Origin: Halomonas sp. THAF5a
Lineage (GTDB): Bacteria > Pseudomonadota > Gammaproteobacteria > Pseudomonadales > Halomonadaceae
NCBI RefSeq assembly: GCF_009363755.1
Contig: NZ_CP045417.1
Span: forward strand, 2,914,001 to 2,978,000
Reading direction: 5' to 3'
Length of the DNA stretch: 64,000 nt
The position numbers and the translations under genes were made by a program. Within the stretch, counting starts at the first letter, position 1. Every line of letters starts with the position of its first letter. Shown here in pieces: positions 40,686-50,709 of the stretch. Under the pieces are notes generated by a model. It made no database searches. It saw only the letters and a program-made list of their open reading frames with translations, and was not told the origin of the DNA.

Positions 40686-41834
40686 TCACGAGATATCGGA
40701 ACGGCCCCTGGGCCTGGCGGTGATGCGCCAGTCCTGGCCCACGGCGCGGATATCGAGGATCTCGAGCCCCTTCTGCTGGGCCATCAGCGAGAGGCCGGGC
40801 AGCGCGAAGAGCGGGCGCGCCTCGCCGCCAAGCAGGGTCGGCGCCACGAACAGCTGCATCTCGTCGATCAGGTTCGCCTCGAGCATGGCACCGGCGAGCG
40901 TCGCCCCGGTCTCGAGCAGCACCTCGTTGGCCTGCTCCGCCTCGGCCAGGTGGTGCAGCAGGGCGTCGAGGTCGACCCGGCCGTCGGCGCCCGCCGGCAT
41001 CACCACCACCTCGGCGCCGGCCTCCTCGAGCCGTACGCGCCGCTCGGGCTCATGATCGGCGAGGGTCGCCACCAGGGTACGACCCGGCTCGCGCAGGCAG
41101 GCCGCCGCCAGAGGCAGGCGCAGGCGGGAATCGACCACCACGCGCAGCGGCTGGCGGGCGGCGATCGCCTCCCCCTCGGGCAGCGCCAGCTGTTCGGCGC
41201 GCACGGTGAGCCGGGCGTTGTCGAAGATGATCGACTCCACCCCGGTGAGGATGGCGCTGGATCGGGCGCGCAGGCGCTGCACCTCGCGGCGCGCCTGGGG
41301 CCCGGTGATCCACTGGGACTCGCCGGAGCGCATGGCGGTGCGGCCATCGAGGCTCATGGCCATCTTCAGGCGCACGAAGGGCCGGCCGTGGGACATGCGC
41401 ATCACGAAGCCGGGATTGAGCGCCAGCGCTTCGTCCTCCAGCACGCCCACCGTCACCGCGATGCCGGCCTCGCGCAGCAGGGCGATGCCCCGGCCGGCCA
41501 CCTGGGGGTTGGGGTCCTGCATGGCGACGACGACACCGGCCACCCCGGCCTCCACCAGCGCCCGGGCGCAGGGGCCGGTGCGGCCCTGGTGGGAGCAGGG
41601 TTCCAGGGTCACGTAGGCGGTGGCGCCGCGCGCGGCTTCTCCCGCCGCGCGCAGGGCGTGGACCTCGGCATGGGGCTCGCCGGCCCGCTCGTGCCACCCC
41701 TCGCCGACGACCCGCTCGTCCTTGACCAGCACGCAGCCCACCCGGGGGTTGGGATCGGTGGTATAGCGGCCGCGCTCGGCGAGCTTCAGGGCGCGGGCCA
41801 TCCAGGTCTCGGGCAGGGTCGGGGCGCTCATCAT
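40686..41834 (-). CDS. ribD: Bifunctional riboflavin deaminase/reductase RibD
   Basis: A 382-residue two-domain enzyme. The N-terminal deaminase (about 8-145) has the zinc motifs PHAEVHAL and [12 protein letters not shown]; the C-terminal reductase has [23 protein letters not shown]. It deaminates then reduces the pyrimidine intermediate. The first ATG of ATGATG at 41834 overlaps the nrdR stop. There is no ribE directly after it; the 346-base gap has repeats. Confidence 0.95.
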   Translation of the reverse strand: MMSAPTLPETWMARALKLAERGRYTTDPNPRVGCVLVKDERVVGEGWHERAGEPHAEVHALRAAGEAARGATAYVTLEPCSHQGRTGPCARALVEAGVAGVVVAMQDPNPQVAGRGIALLREAGIAVTVGVLEDEALALNPGFVMRMSHGRPFVRLKMAMSLDGRTAMRSGESQWITGPQARREVQRLRARSSAILTGVESIIFDNARLTVRAEQLALPEGEAIAARQPLRVVVDSRLRLPLAAACLREPGRTLVATLADHEPERRVRLEEAGAEVVVMPAGADGRVDLDALLHHLAEAEQANEVLLETGATLAGAMLEANLIDEMQLFVAPTLLGGEARPLFALPGLSLMAQQKGLEILDIRAVGQDWRITARPRGRSDIS

Positions 41835-42316
41835 CGCCCTCCGGCGGGGTCGTCGGGGAAGCCGGGCTCCTGGGCCAGGCGGTCGATCTCGGCGCGGAAC
41901 TCGTCGATATCCTGGAAGCGGCGGTAGACCGAGGCGAAGCGGATGTAGGCGACCTGGTCGAGGCGCTTGAGGGCCTGCATGACCTCCTCGCCGATGTCCC
42001 GGGCATGGATCTCACGCTCACCGCGGGCCCGCAGGTGCTGGCGGATGCGCTCCACCGCCGCCTCGATCGACTCGGCGCTGACGGGGCGCTTCTCCAGGGC
42101 GCGCAGCATGCCGGCGCGCAGCTTGGCCTCGTCGAAGACCTCCCGGGTGCCGTCGGACTTGATCACCCGGGGCATCACCAGCTCGGCGGTCTCGTAGGTG
42201 GTAAAGCGCTCGCCGCAGGCCGCGCACTGCCGACGCCGCCTCACCTGATCCCCCTCCACCACCAGGCGGGAATCGGTCACGCGCGTGTCGTTGGCGCCAC
42301 AGAAGGGGCAATGCAT
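41831..42316 (-). CDS. nrdR: Transcriptional repressor NrdR
   Basis: A 161-residue regulator with a zinc ribbon ([11 protein letters not shown] ... [12 protein letters not shown], two CxxC pairs) and an ATP-cone (about 49-139). It represses ribonucleotide reductase genes when dATP is bound. The ATG at 42316 gives the family start MHCPFCG. It heads the riboflavin/thiamine gene string. Confidence 0.96.
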   Translation of the reverse strand: MHCPFCGANDTRVTDSRLVVEGDQVRRRRQCAACGERFTTYETAELVMPRVIKSDGTREVFDEAKLRAGMLRALEKRPVSAESIEAAVERIRQHLRARGEREIHARDIGEEVMQALKRLDQVAYIRFASVYRRFQDIDEFRAEIDRLAQEPGFPDDPAGGR

Positions 42317-42442
42317 AGGGGGTAACCCGACGTCGTAGGAAACTGTCGCGGCATTGTAACGGTTCAGGGGCAGAGCGCCCAGCAACCGTGGCTGGCACGA
42401 GTCCTGCAAGCTCCCGGTATCCCCAGGCCGATGGAGGTCGCC

Positions 42443-44221
42443 ATGCCTACGCCCCGCTCGCTCGCCCGCCCCCTGGACACGACGGACTTCACGGCTCGCG
42501 CCCGCGAGCACCTTGGCGTCCTCTACGGGCCGCGCCGTGAGGAGGTACTGCGCCGCCTGCTGACGCGGCTCTCGCACCATCGCGGTGCCCTCCCCCCGCC
42601 CGGGGCGGAGGCCACCGCCCCCTTATGGAGCGAGCGCGACCAGTGGCTGATCGCCTACGGCGACAGCCTGCTCGACGGCGACACCCCGCCCCTGGCGGTG
42701 CTCGAGGCCTTCCTCGAGGCGCGCCTGCCTGAGACCTTCAGCGGCGTGCACGTGCTGCCCTTCTTTCCCTGGAGCAGCGACGATGGCTTCTCGGTGATCC
42801 ACTACCGCGAGGTCGACCCGGGGCTCGGCGACTGGTCCGACATCCGCCGCCTCGCCGCGCGGGGCGACCTCGTCGTCGACCTGGTGCTCAACCACGTCTC
42901 CCGGGAGTCGCTGTGGTTCGTCGACTACCTGAGCGGCAGCCTGCCGGGGCGCGACTACTTCATCGAGATGGACCCGGCGACCGACCTCTCGGCCGTGGTC
43001 CGACCGCGCAGCAGCCCGCTGCTGGTGCCGGTGCCCACCCGCCGGGGCACCCGCCACCTCTGGGCGACCTTCTCCGAGGACCAGATCGACCTCAACTTCG
43101 CCAACCCCGACGTGCTGCTGGAGTTCGTCGGCATCCTGCTCTTCTACCTGGAGCAGGGCGCGCGGGTCATCCGCCTGGACGCCATCGCCTTCCTCTGGAA
43201 GCGGCCGGGCACCGCCTGTATCCACCTGCCCGAGACCCACGAGGTGGTGCGGCTGCTGCGTGCCGTGGTCGACCACCTGGCGCCGGGCACGCTGCTGCTC
43301 ACCGAGACCAACGTGCCCCATCGGGAGAACCTCAGCTACTTTGGCCTCGATCGCCTGTCGGACGGGGGGCCGGCGATGCCGGACGAGGCGCACCTGGTCT
43401 ACCAGTTCCCGCTGCCGCCGCTGCTGCTGCATACCCTGACCAGCGGCGAGGCGGCCACCCTGGCGAGCTGGCTCGAAAGCCTGCCCGCGCTGCCGCCGGG
43501 CTGCAGCTACGTCAACTTCACCGCCAGCCACGACGGCATCGGGGTGCGGCCGCTGGAGGGCTGGCTGCCACCCCATGAGGTCGAGGCCCTGCTCGAGCTG
43601 ATGCATCGCTTCGGGGGGTTCGTCAGCATGCGCAGCGACGCCCAGGGGCGCGACGTCCCTTACGAGATCAATATCACCTGGTTCGAGGCGATGCGGGGGA
43701 CGCGCCGCGGCGCCGATCCCTGGCAGGTGGAGCGCTTCCTGTGCAGCCAGCACCTGATGCTGGCCCTGCAGGGCATTCCCGCCCTCTATCTCCACTCCTT
43801 GACGGCCACCCTCAACGACCTGGAGGGGGTCGAGCGCACCGGCCGCCTGCGCGCGATCAACCGTCACCGCTGGCAGCGGCCGGCGCTCGAGGAGCTGCTG
43901 GAGAGCCGCAACACTCCGACCCGCGAGGTGTTCCTGGCCCTGAAACGGCGCCTGGCGGTGCGTCGCCGGGAGCCCTGCTTCCACCCGGATGCGCCACAGC
44001 GCGTGCTCCCCACCCCGCCGGCGCTGCTGGTGCTGGAGCGTGGCCCGCTCGACGACGGTCGCCGCCTGCTGGCGATCCACAACGTCACCGACCAGCGCCA
44101 GCCGCTCGCCCTCGAGGCCCTGGCCGCCCCCGACTGGCACGACCTGCTGGCGGATGCGCCCTGGTCGGGCGACACGAGCCTCGCGCCCTATCGCAGCCTG
44201 TGGCTGGTGCAGCCCGGATGA
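42443..44221 (+). CDS. GH13_18 glycoside phosphorylase (sucrose/glucosylglycerate phosphorylase-like)
   Basis: A 592-residue enzyme of the sucrose-phosphorylase branch of family GH13. The barrel motifs are LVLNHVS, the nucleophile Asp in RLDAIAFLW, the acid/base Glu in LTETNVPH and ASHDGIG with the stabilising Asp. Members phosphorolyse sucrose, glucosylglycerate or glucosylglycerol. In this window glucosylglycerate genes occur at 60547-62690, so this could recycle that solute; the substrate is an inference. GGAGG sits five bases before the ATG at 42443, so that start is better than the ATG at 42431. Confidence 0.88.
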   Translation: MPTPRSLARPLDTTDFTARAREHLGVLYGPRREEVLRRLLTRLSHHRGALPPPGAEATAPLWSERDQWLIAYGDSLLDGDTPPLAVLEAFLEARLPETFSGVHVLPFFPWSSDDGFSVIHYREVDPGLGDWSDIRRLAARGDLVVDLVLNHVSRESLWFVDYLSGSLPGRDYFIEMDPATDLSAVVRPRSSPLLVPVPTRRGTRHLWATFSEDQIDLNFANPDVLLEFVGILLFYLEQGARVIRLDAIAFLWKRPGTACIHLPETHEVVRLLRAVVDHLAPGTLLLTETNVPHRENLSYFGLDRLSDGGPAMPDEAHLVYQFPLPPLLLHTLTSGEAATLASWLESLPALPPGCSYVNFTASHDGIGVRPLEGWLPPHEVEALLELMHRFGGFVSMRSDAQGRDVPYEINITWFEAMRGTRRGADPWQVERFLCSQHLMLALQGIPALYLHSLTATLNDLEGVERTGRLRAINRHRWQRPALEELLESRNTPTREVFLALKRRLAVRRREPCFHPDAPQRVLPTPPALLVLERGPLDDGRRLLAIHNVTDQRQPLALEALAAPDWHDLLADAPWSGDTSLAPYRSLWLVQPG

Positions 44222-44247
44222 TCGACGGGAATGGCCAACGGGCGTGA

Positions 44248-44766
44248 TCAGTGCGCCGAATGCTTGCCCATCTCACCATGGGCCATGTCGTCGTGACCCG
44301 TGCCGGCCTGGTCCGACATCTCCATCGGCTGCACCCGCTGGACCGGCGCCTCGAGGGTCATCGTCTCACCGTTGTCGAGGGTCAGGGTCAGCTCGACGCG
44401 CTCGCCCTCGACCGGGGTGGCGGCCAGCTCGAACATCATCAGGTGCCAGCCGCCCGGCACCAGTCGCACGCTTTCGCCGGCCGGCAGCGGGATCGCCTCG
44501 ACCCGGCGCATCTGCATCACGCCGTCGACCATCACGTGGTTGTGCAGCTCCAGGTGGCCGGCCAGCGGCGAGGCGCCGCCAACCAGCGCCCGGTCCGTCT
44601 CGCCTGGATTGGTCAGCGTCATGAAGGCGGCGGTAGTGGCCGACCCGGGGGGCACGGCGCGCACGTGTGCGCCCTCGACGGTGAGGGCGTCAGCCTGGGC
44701 GGCGACACCAAGCAGCGGCAGGGAGAGCAGAGAGAGCAGGAATAGCGGGCGGGCAGCGAGGCGCAT
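44248..44766 (-). CDS. Periplasmic copper chaperone PCu(A)C family
   Basis: A 172-residue exported protein with a signal peptide of about 25 residues (ending QADA). The copper site H-x-M ... M ... H-x-M is seen as ELHNHVMVDGVMQMRRV and PGGWHLMMFEL. An extra His/Met-rich tail (HDDMAHGEMGKHSAH) could add copper ligands. PCu(A)C proteins deliver Cu(I) to the CuA or CuB site of cytochrome oxidase. The ATG at 44766 is chosen; GGAG lies nine bases upstream. The gene is convergent with the phosphorylase gene. Confidence 0.88.
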   Translation of the reverse strand: MRLAARPLFLLSLLSLPLLGVAAQADALTVEGAHVRAVPPGSATTAAFMTLTNPGETDRALVGGASPLAGHLELHNHVMVDGVMQMRRVEAIPLPAGESVRLVPGGWHLMMFELAATPVEGERVELTLTLDNGETMTLEAPVQRVQPMEMSDQAGTGHDDMAHGEMGKHSAH

Positions 44767-45015
44767 GTCGGTCGACTCCATGGGCTCAAGGGGAAAGCTC
44801 GAGCTTACCCTGCCCGGCCGTTGACGGGGAGCGGGCTGCGACATTGCGTCCCGCACGCGGCGGCAGGGATTAATCCACGGCTAATGCCGGCGTGTCAGGA
44901 TGGGAACTTCGGAGCACGGCGCGGGGTCCCCTCGTCACCCGTGACGCCGTCTCACGCCCCTTCGCCGGGACATGACGACGCGCGTCACCACCGCGCCTCA
45001 CACAAGGAGATCACG

Positions 45016-45774
45016 ATGCGTCCCCTCTCCCTGACGGCCGGCCTGCTCTCGCTGGCCGCCGCCCTCCCCCTCTCCGCCGACACCGCCTGGCCGGCGCCGA
45101 TCCAGGCGCTGGTAGCGGAGGGGCTCGAGGTGCACGCCCGCTTCGAGGCGCCCGGCGGGCTCGAAGGCTTCGCCGCCAGCCATCGCGGCCGCGAGATGGC
45201 CGTCTACCTCACCCCGGATGGCGAGCATGCGGTGGTCGGCACCCTGATCGACGCCGAGGGCAACGACCTCTCCGCCGCGCCCCTGGACGAGCACGTGCGC
45301 CGCGCCCAGGAGACCGAGGTGTGGCAGACGCTGGAAGAGAGCCACTGGATCCGCGACGGCGACCCGGGCGCCGAGCGCATCCTCTACACCTTCACCGACC
45401 CCAACTGCCCCTACTGCGCGCGCTTCCACGAGCAGAGCCGCCCCTGGGTCGAGGCGGGCCGGGTCCAGCTGCGCCATGTCATGGTCGGCATCCTGGAGCA
45501 CGACAGCCCCGCCAAGGCCGCCGCCCTGCTCGGCGCCGAGGATCCCGCCCGGGCGCTTAAGGCGCACCGGCGAAGCGACGACGGCATCGCGGCCTCGGCC
45601 CAGCCCCGGGAGATCGAGGAGCAGGTGCGGGCCAACAACCAGCGCTTCGAGAGCCTCGGCCTGATGGCCACGCCCACCACCTACTATCGCGGCGACGACG
45701 GCCGCCTGGAGCGGGTCCAGGGCGCCCCCCAGGAGGCGCGCCTGATCGAGATAATGGGCTCACCGCGTCCCTGA
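45016..45774 (+). CDS. dsbG: DsbC/DsbG-like periplasmic disulfide isomerase
   Basis: A 252-residue exported thioredoxin-fold protein. Signal peptide about 21 residues, an N-terminal dimerisation domain (about 22-90), the CPYC redox site in DPNCPYCARFHEQ and the cis-proline in ATPTTYYRG. DsbG-type proteins rescue or isomerise oxidised cysteines. The ATG at 45016 has AAGGAG eight bases upstream. It sits alone on the plus strand, and a hairpin follows. Confidence 0.88.
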   Translation: MRPLSLTAGLLSLAAALPLSADTAWPAPIQALVAEGLEVHARFEAPGGLEGFAASHRGREMAVYLTPDGEHAVVGTLIDAEGNDLSAAPLDEHVRRAQETEVWQTLEESHWIRDGDPGAERILYTFTDPNCPYCARFHEQSRPWVEAGRVQLRHVMVGILEHDSPAKAAALLGAEDPARALKAHRRSDDGIAASAQPREIEEQVRANNQRFESLGLMATPTTYYRGDDGRLERVQGAPQEARLIEIMGSPRP

Positions 45775-45813
45775 CGCCGCGGAAGGGAGCAACCGATCCT
45801 GCTCCTATCTCAC

Positions 45814-45845
45814 GACGCGGGCCCCGCTTTCGCGAGGCCCGCGTC
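45814..45845. terminator. Hairpin between convergent dsbG and tsdA
   Basis: GACGCGGGCC (45814-45823) pairs with GGCCCGCGTC (45836-45845). It lies between two convergent genes. No U-run is present, so it is a weak bidirectional terminator at best. Confidence 0.5.
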
Positions 45846-45866
45846 ATCGAGAGCATGCGGTGGAGA

Positions 45867-46883
45867 TCAGTCGTCGAGATCTTCGAAGCGCGGCTGGCCG
45901 ACGTTCCAGGGCTTGACCGTCTCGCCCTTTTCGCCCCAGTTGGCGTGGTCGGCCAGTCGGTGACCGTCGCTATCGCGCACCAGACCGTAGCTGGAGTGCT
46001 TGTGGAAGGTGGGCCCGAACATCTCGCGCGTCTCCTCCACATCGCCGGTATAGCGAGGATCCTGGGGCCGCTCCTGGCGGGTCATGAAGTAGGCGACGTC
46101 CCAGGCCTCCTGGTCGCTGAGCGACAGCGGCTGGCCGAGCGGCATGTTGTTCTTGATGAATCCCGCCGCGGTATGGGTACGCACGATCCCGGCGCCCCAG
46201 TTGTTGGAGCCATCCCCCCAGGTCGCCGGGAAGACATACTCACCCTCCTGGTAGAGACCCGAGCCATCATCACCGTGGCAGATGGCACACTGCTCGGCGA
46301 AGATTGCCTCGCCACGCGCGTAGCTGAGTTCCTCGGGGCGCTCCGGTGCCGGGAAGCCACGACCGTAAATCGGCTGATCGGGATAGACGGGAGCGCCCGT
46401 CGCGAGCCAGCGATGGTAGGCGGAGAGCGCCAGCATGTCATCGCTGCCGTATGCCGGCGGCGTGCCGTTCATGGAGTAGGCGAAGCAGCCGGCAATACGC
46501 TCCTCGAGGCTGTTGACGTGCTGGTTCTTGCCCCGAAAGTTCGGCAGGGTCACGGCGGCCGGCCAGATTGGCGCGCTGAAGGGCTGACGTCCCTCGCCGA
46601 GGTGACAGCTGGAGCAGTTCATGTCGTTGAAGACATTCTCGCCGCGCAGCTGCTGGGTATTGGTGAAGAGGTCATACCCCCGGCGGATGACCTTCTTCAG
46701 CTCGGGATTCAGATCGGCCGCCTCGAGGTCCGCCATGGTCGGCGGCACATGGACCAGCTCGCCCTCCTCGGGCGCGGGATAGCCCATCTCGACGAGCTGC
46801 TCGTAGTCTGCCCAGGCGGCCATGCTGATGCCGGCCGCCAGTGTCGCGCTGGCCAGGGCCAGGGTTGTCCTGAGATATGTCAT
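45867..46883 (-). CDS. tsdA: Thiosulfate dehydrogenase (tetrathionate-forming)
   Basis: A 338-residue periplasmic dihaem cytochrome. Signal peptide (1-25), haem 1 at CSSCH (90-94), Cys133 in GCFAYSMNG, which fits the unusual Cys haem ligand of TsdA, and haem 2 at CAICH (199-203). Conserved strings GYDLFTNTQQLRG, NWGAGIVRTHTA, NMPLGQPLSLSDQEAWDVA and ERPQDPR match TsdA, which oxidises thiosulfate to tetrathionate (or the reverse). It ends an operon of response regulator, kinase and c4-type cytochrome, each overlapping or close. The ATG at 46883 has GGGGGAG upstream. Confidence 0.92.
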   Translation of the reverse strand: MTYLRTTLALASATLAAGISMAAWADYEQLVEMGYPAPEEGELVHVPPTMADLEAADLNPELKKVIRRGYDLFTNTQQLRGENVFNDMNCSSCHLGEGRQPFSAPIWPAAVTLPNFRGKNQHVNSLEERIAGCFAYSMNGTPPAYGSDDMLALSAYHRWLATGAPVYPDQPIYGRGFPAPERPEELSYARGEAIFAEQCAICHGDDGSGLYQEGEYVFPATWGDGSNNWGAGIVRTHTAAGFIKNNMPLGQPLSLSDQEAWDVAYFMTRQERPQDPRYTGDVEETREMFGPTFHKHSSYGLVRDSDGHRLADHANWGEKGETVKPWNVGQPRFEDLDD

Positions 46884-46896
46884 GCTCTGCTCCCCC

Positions 46897-47574
46897 TTAT
46901 TCGGACGCCACGGACTGATTGGCCAGCCAGGCCGAGACGGCGCGGATGTCCACGTCGCCCATCCGCTCGGCAATGGCGCCCATCAGGTGCTGCGGATCAT
47001 TGCTGCGCTCACCGGCCTGCCAGGCCCTGAGCTGTGCCTCGATGTAGCCCGCATGCTGGCTGGCGATGCCGGGGAAGGTCCCGCCCACGCCCTGGTTGTT
47101 CGGGCCGTGACAGCTTGAGCAGGACACGATGTACTGGTCCCAATCACCGCGCAGGGCGAGCTGTTCGCCACGCGCCAGCAGCGCCGCGTCGGCGCCCTCG
47201 CCGCCCTGGGCATCGGTCACCGGCATCTGGCTGAAGTAGACCGCCACATCGGCGATCTGCTGGTCGTCGAGCATGGTGGCAAAGGGCATCATGGTGGTGT
47301 TCTGGCGACGGCCCGCCTTGAAGTCGTGCAGCTGCTTGGCGATATAGGCCGCCGGCAGCCCGGCCAGGCGCGGCCAGGACTCGCCCCCCGGGATATTCAT
47401 GCCGCTGCCGTCGGCCTGATGGCAGGCCACGCAGGTCGCGGCCGCCTGCTGGCCGCGCTCGGCGTCGCCCTCCAAGGCCTGCCCGGCCGCCTGCGCCGAT
47501 AGCGGCGCCGACGCCTGAGCTGCCGCCAACCCCAGCAACAGCCCGAGGCCAGTCGTGATCCTCATGATCGTCAT
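46897..47574 (-). CDS. tsdB: Dihaem cytochrome c4-type protein (TsdB-like)
   Basis: A 225-residue exported dihaem cytochrome with CVACH (48-52) and CSSCH (152-156), each followed by a c4-type half. It probably accepts electrons from TsdA, as TsdB does in several bacteria, and passes them to the oxidase. The ATG at 47574 overlaps the kinase stop (ATGA); an ATG at 47565 is the alternative and would also leave a signal peptide. It is 13 bases upstream of tsdA. Confidence 0.9.
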   Translation of the reverse strand: MTIMRITTGLGLLLGLAAAQASAPLSAQAAGQALEGDAERGQQAAATCVACHQADGSGMNIPGGESWPRLAGLPAAYIAKQLHDFKAGRRQNTTMMPFATMLDDQQIADVAVYFSQMPVTDAQGGEGADAALLARGEQLALRGDWDQYIVSCSSCHGPNNQGVGGTFPGIASQHAGYIEAQLRAWQAGERSNDPQHLMGAIAERMGDVDIRAVSAWLANQSVASE

Positions 47575-48956
47575 CTGGCTTTCCCCTCGTCATTGTCGTT
47601 GATCCCGTGCCGGGATTCCGGTCGGACCGGCGAGGCCGGTCCCGTCATCAGCGGCAGCGTCAGCCGCGCCTCCAGCCCGCCCCCTGCGGGGCGGCGAAAT
47701 GCCAGTTGGCCGCCGAAGCGCTCGGCGATGGCGGCCACGATGGCGAGCCCCAGGCCGCTGCCCTGCCGGCGGCTGGCCCGCCAGAAGCGCCGAGCCAGCT
47801 GGTCGAGCTCGGCCTCCGCGACCCCGGGGCCGTGATCCCTGACGCCGAAGGTCAGCGTCCCGTCCGAGGCATCTTGTCGGACGGAGATCGCCACCGGGCT
47901 CCCCTCGGGCCCGTGGCGCAGTGCGTTGTCGACCAGGTTGCGCAGCGCCGTGATGGCGAGCTCCCGGGGCACTGCGAGCTCCCCCGCAGGCCAGGAGCCG
48001 GGCTGCGTGACCCGGGCCCGCTCGCTCGCCGCGGCGTCGCGCAGGGCGAGCGTCGCGACGTCGGCGGCGCGGCTGGCCTCGCCGTCCTCGAAGTGCACCC
48101 GCCCCTCGACCCGGGCCAGCATCAGCAGCTGGTCCAGGGTGCGGGAGAGCCGGGCCACGCCCTCCTCGGCGTGGTTCAGCGCCCGGCGCGCCGCCTCGCC
48201 CTCGACCCGCCGCGCCACCTGCAGGTGGGTCTTGATGGCCGTGAGCGGCGTGCGCAGCTCGTGGGCCGCATCGTTGGTGAAGCGCTGCTCGCGGACGATG
48301 GCCTGCTGGATCCGCGCCAGCAGGCCGTTGAGCGCATCCACCAGCGGGCGGATCTCGCGGGGCACGCCGTGGGTCGCCACCGGGGCCAGGGCGTCCGGGT
48401 GGCGCCGCGCCAGGGCGTCGCGCAGCCGCTCGAGCGGCGCGAGCCCTCGCACCACGCCGAGCCACAGCGCCAGCAGGCTGCCGGACAGCGCCACCACGAA
48501 GGGCACCACCGCCACCTCCAGCACGTTGCGCATCAGCAGGTCGCGCTCGTCCATGCGATCGGCGGTGGTGATGGTCAGGCCGTTGCGCTGGTAGGTGAAC
48601 ACCCGCCAGGTGATGTCGCCCTCCTCGCGATAGGCGTGCCCGGGCTCGCCGGCCTCGAGGACCTCCTGCATGTCGCTGTGGGTGCGCGCCAGGATCTCGC
48701 CCCGAGGGGAGTGCACCTGGCAGGCCAGCCCCTCGATGGGCGGGATGGAGAGCGCCCGCCGGTCGGCCCGCTCCCACACCGCCACCGGCAGCTGCGCCAT
48801 CAGTCCCGAGACCATGCGCGCCGACTGGGCGAGGCGCTGATCGAGGGTCGCCTCGACCTGCTGATAGAGATCGCGCATCAGCCAGGCGGCGGCGAGCCCC
48901 CAGAGCAGCAGCAGCGTGACCCCGAGGGTCAGCACCAGTCGCGTGCGCAGGCTCAT
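47571..48956 (-). CDS. Two-component sensor histidine kinase (QseC-like)
   Basis: A 461-residue inner-membrane kinase: transmembrane helices near 8-28 and 152-175 with a periplasmic sensor between, HAMP, dimerisation domain with phospho-His in NDAAHELRTPLTAI, and ATPase with NLVDNALRHG, DHGPGV and GSGLGLAIV. It is coupled by overlaps both to the regulator gene before it and to the cytochrome gene after it. It probably senses a sulfur or redox signal and controls the tsd genes, but the signal is not known. Confidence 0.92.
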   Translation of the reverse strand: MSLRTRLVLTLGVTLLLLWGLAAAWLMRDLYQQVEATLDQRLAQSARMVSGLMAQLPVAVWERADRRALSIPPIEGLACQVHSPRGEILARTHSDMQEVLEAGEPGHAYREEGDITWRVFTYQRNGLTITTADRMDERDLLMRNVLEVAVVPFVVALSGSLLALWLGVVRGLAPLERLRDALARRHPDALAPVATHGVPREIRPLVDALNGLLARIQQAIVREQRFTNDAAHELRTPLTAIKTHLQVARRVEGEAARRALNHAEEGVARLSRTLDQLLMLARVEGRVHFEDGEASRAADVATLALRDAAASERARVTQPGSWPAGELAVPRELAITALRNLVDNALRHGPEGSPVAISVRQDASDGTLTFGVRDHGPGVAEAELDQLARRFWRASRRQGSGLGLAIVAAIAERFGGQLAFRRPAGGGLEARLTLPLMTGPASPVRPESRHGINDNDEGKAR

Positions 48957-49654
48957 GGTCGACCCGCCCCGGGGCGAGCCGGCGCCTCGACCGCCTCGGG
49001 CGGACCGAGCCGGTACCCGAGCCCGCGCACCGTCTCGATCACCCGCCCGCCGAGCTTGCGACGCAGGTGGTGGATGTGAACGTTGAGGGCATTGCTCTCC
49101 ACCTCCCCGTTCATGCCGTAGAGGCTGTCCTTGAGCTGCTCGGCGCTGAGCACGCTGCGCGGCGCCTGGAGGAAGGCCTCCAGCAGCACCAGCTCGCGGC
49201 GCGACAGCGCCACCGGCCGCCCCGCCACCGTCACCTCCCGGGAGACGGGGTCGAGACGGAGCGCGCCGTGCTCGACCAGCGCCTGGGCGCGCCCGGCGGC
49301 CCGGCGCAGCAGGGCCAGCAGCCGCGCCACCAGCTCGTCGAGGTCGAAGGGCTTGACCAGGTAGTCGTCGGCGCCGACGTGCAGCCCCTCGATGCGATCG
49401 CTCACCGCGTCGCGGGCGGTGAGGATCAGCACCGGGAGGTCGATGCCAGCCGCCCGCCACTCCTCGAGCAGCGTCATGCCGTCGCCGTCGGGCAGGCCGC
49501 GGTCGAGGATCACCACGTCGCTCGCCACCGTCTCCATGGCCGCGCGCGCCTCCGCCAGGGTGCCCACGGTGTCCACGACGAAGTCGTAGACGCCGAGCCC
49601 GGCCTGGATGCCCGACGCCACCAGGGCGTCATCCTCGATGAGCAGTACGTGCAT
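48953..49654 (-). CDS. OmpR-family response regulator (QseB-like)
   Basis: A 233-residue regulator with a receiver domain (Asp in VVILDRGLPDG, Lys in DDYLVKPFDLDEL) and a winged-helix DNA-binding domain (LSRRELVLLEAFL, NALNVHIHHLRRKL, VRGLGYRL). It starts the kinase-tsdB-tsdA transcript and its stop overlaps the kinase ATG. The start is the ATG at 49654. Confidence 0.93.
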   Translation of the reverse strand: MHVLLIEDDALVASGIQAGLGVYDFVVDTVGTLAEARAAMETVASDVVILDRGLPDGDGMTLLEEWRAAGIDLPVLILTARDAVSDRIEGLHVGADDYLVKPFDLDELVARLLALLRRAAGRAQALVEHGALRLDPVSREVTVAGRPVALSRRELVLLEAFLQAPRSVLSAEQLKDSLYGMNGEVESNALNVHIHHLRRKLGGRVIETVRGLGYRLGPPEAVEAPARPGAGRP

Positions 49655-49789
49655 GACAGGAGATCCTCGTGAACGGCGTCATCTTGTCAGCGGGCCATTA
49701 AGCGGGCGTTAAGTCGCGCCGTCCGGCGGGCCGTCCTTTGGTCGAACGCGGCCTCCCTGCGGGAGGGGAGGTCCGGGCGGGAGGGACGA

Positions 49790-50218
49790 TCAGCCCCGGG
49801 CGGGGAGCGCCCGGGCCGCGAACCAGCCGAGCACCATCGCCACCAGCATGGCGGCCAGCGGCGCGGAGAGCCCGGCGAGGGAGGCGAAGGCCGGCCCCGG
49901 GCAGTAGCCGGAGAGCCCCCAGCCGATGCCGAACAGGGCGGCGCCGCCGATCAGCCGGCCGTCGAGGTCGGTGCGGGTGGGCAGCTGGAAGCGCTCGCCG
50001 ACGAGCGGATGGGGGCGGCGCAGCACCCATCGATAGCCGAGGAAGTTGGTGATCACCGCCCCGCCGAGCACGAACATCAGGGTCGGGTCCCAGGCGCCGG
50101 CGAGATCGAGGAAGTCCAGCACCCGGGCCGGGTCGGTCATGCCGGAGACGGCGAGGCCGAGGCCGAAGAGCAGCCCGGCGACGTAGCCCATCAGGGTCTT
50201 TACGGTCTCGCGCCTCAT
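49790..50218 (-). CDS. YeeE/YedE-family membrane protein, second half (DUF6691-like)
   Basis: A 142-residue protein with about four hydrophobic helices. It has GLGLAVSGMTDPARVLDFLD, typical of the second half of split YeeE/YedE transporters, and WGLSGYCPGPAFASL with a conserved Cys. YeeE-family proteins import thiosulfate in E. coli. The ATG at 50218 overlaps the stop of the first-half gene. Confidence 0.88.
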   Translation of the reverse strand: MRRETVKTLMGYVAGLLFGLGLAVSGMTDPARVLDFLDLAGAWDPTLMFVLGGAVITNFLGYRWVLRRPHPLVGERFQLPTRTDLDGRLIGGAALFGIGWGLSGYCPGPAFASLAGLSAPLAAMLVAMVLGWFAARALPARG

Positions 50219-50676
50219 GCTCCCCCACCGATGACGTGGCGCACGACGAAGACGGTGACGATCGCCGCCGCCAGGAAGGTCAGGGTGGCGACCAGCGAGC
50301 GGGGCGAGAGCCGCGCCAGGCCGCAGACGCCGTGGCCGCTGGTGCAGCCGCTGCCGAGCCCGGTGCCGAGCCCCACCAGCAGGCCGGCGGCGAGCATCAG
50401 CGGCACGCCCCCGGCGGGGGCGCCGATCACCTCGCCCGGCGCGCCCGCCACGTTGCCGGCCCCGCCGCCGGCGAGCAGCAACGCGACCGGCCCGCTGACC
50501 AGGCCCAGCAGGAAGGCCAGCCGCCAGGCGCTGTCGCCCCGGGGGCGCTGGGTGATCAGGGTGCCGAGGATGCCGCTGATGCCGGCGATGCGGCCCAGGG
50601 TCGCCATCAGCCAGGTGGCCGAGAGGCCGATCAGGACGCCCCCGATCAGCCCCTGCAGGCTTGCCGTCCAATCCAC
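50215..50676 (-). CDS. YeeE/YedE-family membrane protein, first half
   Basis: A 153-residue membrane protein with about four or five helices and the family string GLGSGCTSGHGVCGLARLSPRS, whose cysteines are the thiosulfate relay in studied members. With the coupled gene at 49790 it would form one split transporter. The start is the GTG at 50676, with AGGAGG nine bases upstream. Confidence 0.88.
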   Translation of the reverse strand: MDWTASLQGLIGGVLIGLSATWLMATLGRIAGISGILGTLITQRPRGDSAWRLAFLLGLVSGPVALLLAGGGAGNVAGAPGEVIGAPAGGVPLMLAAGLLVGLGTGLGSGCTSGHGVCGLARLSPRSLVATLTFLAAAIVTVFVVRHVIGGGA

Positions 50677-50709
50677 GTGAAGGGTCCTCCTGAAAGAATC
50701 AGTGGTCGC

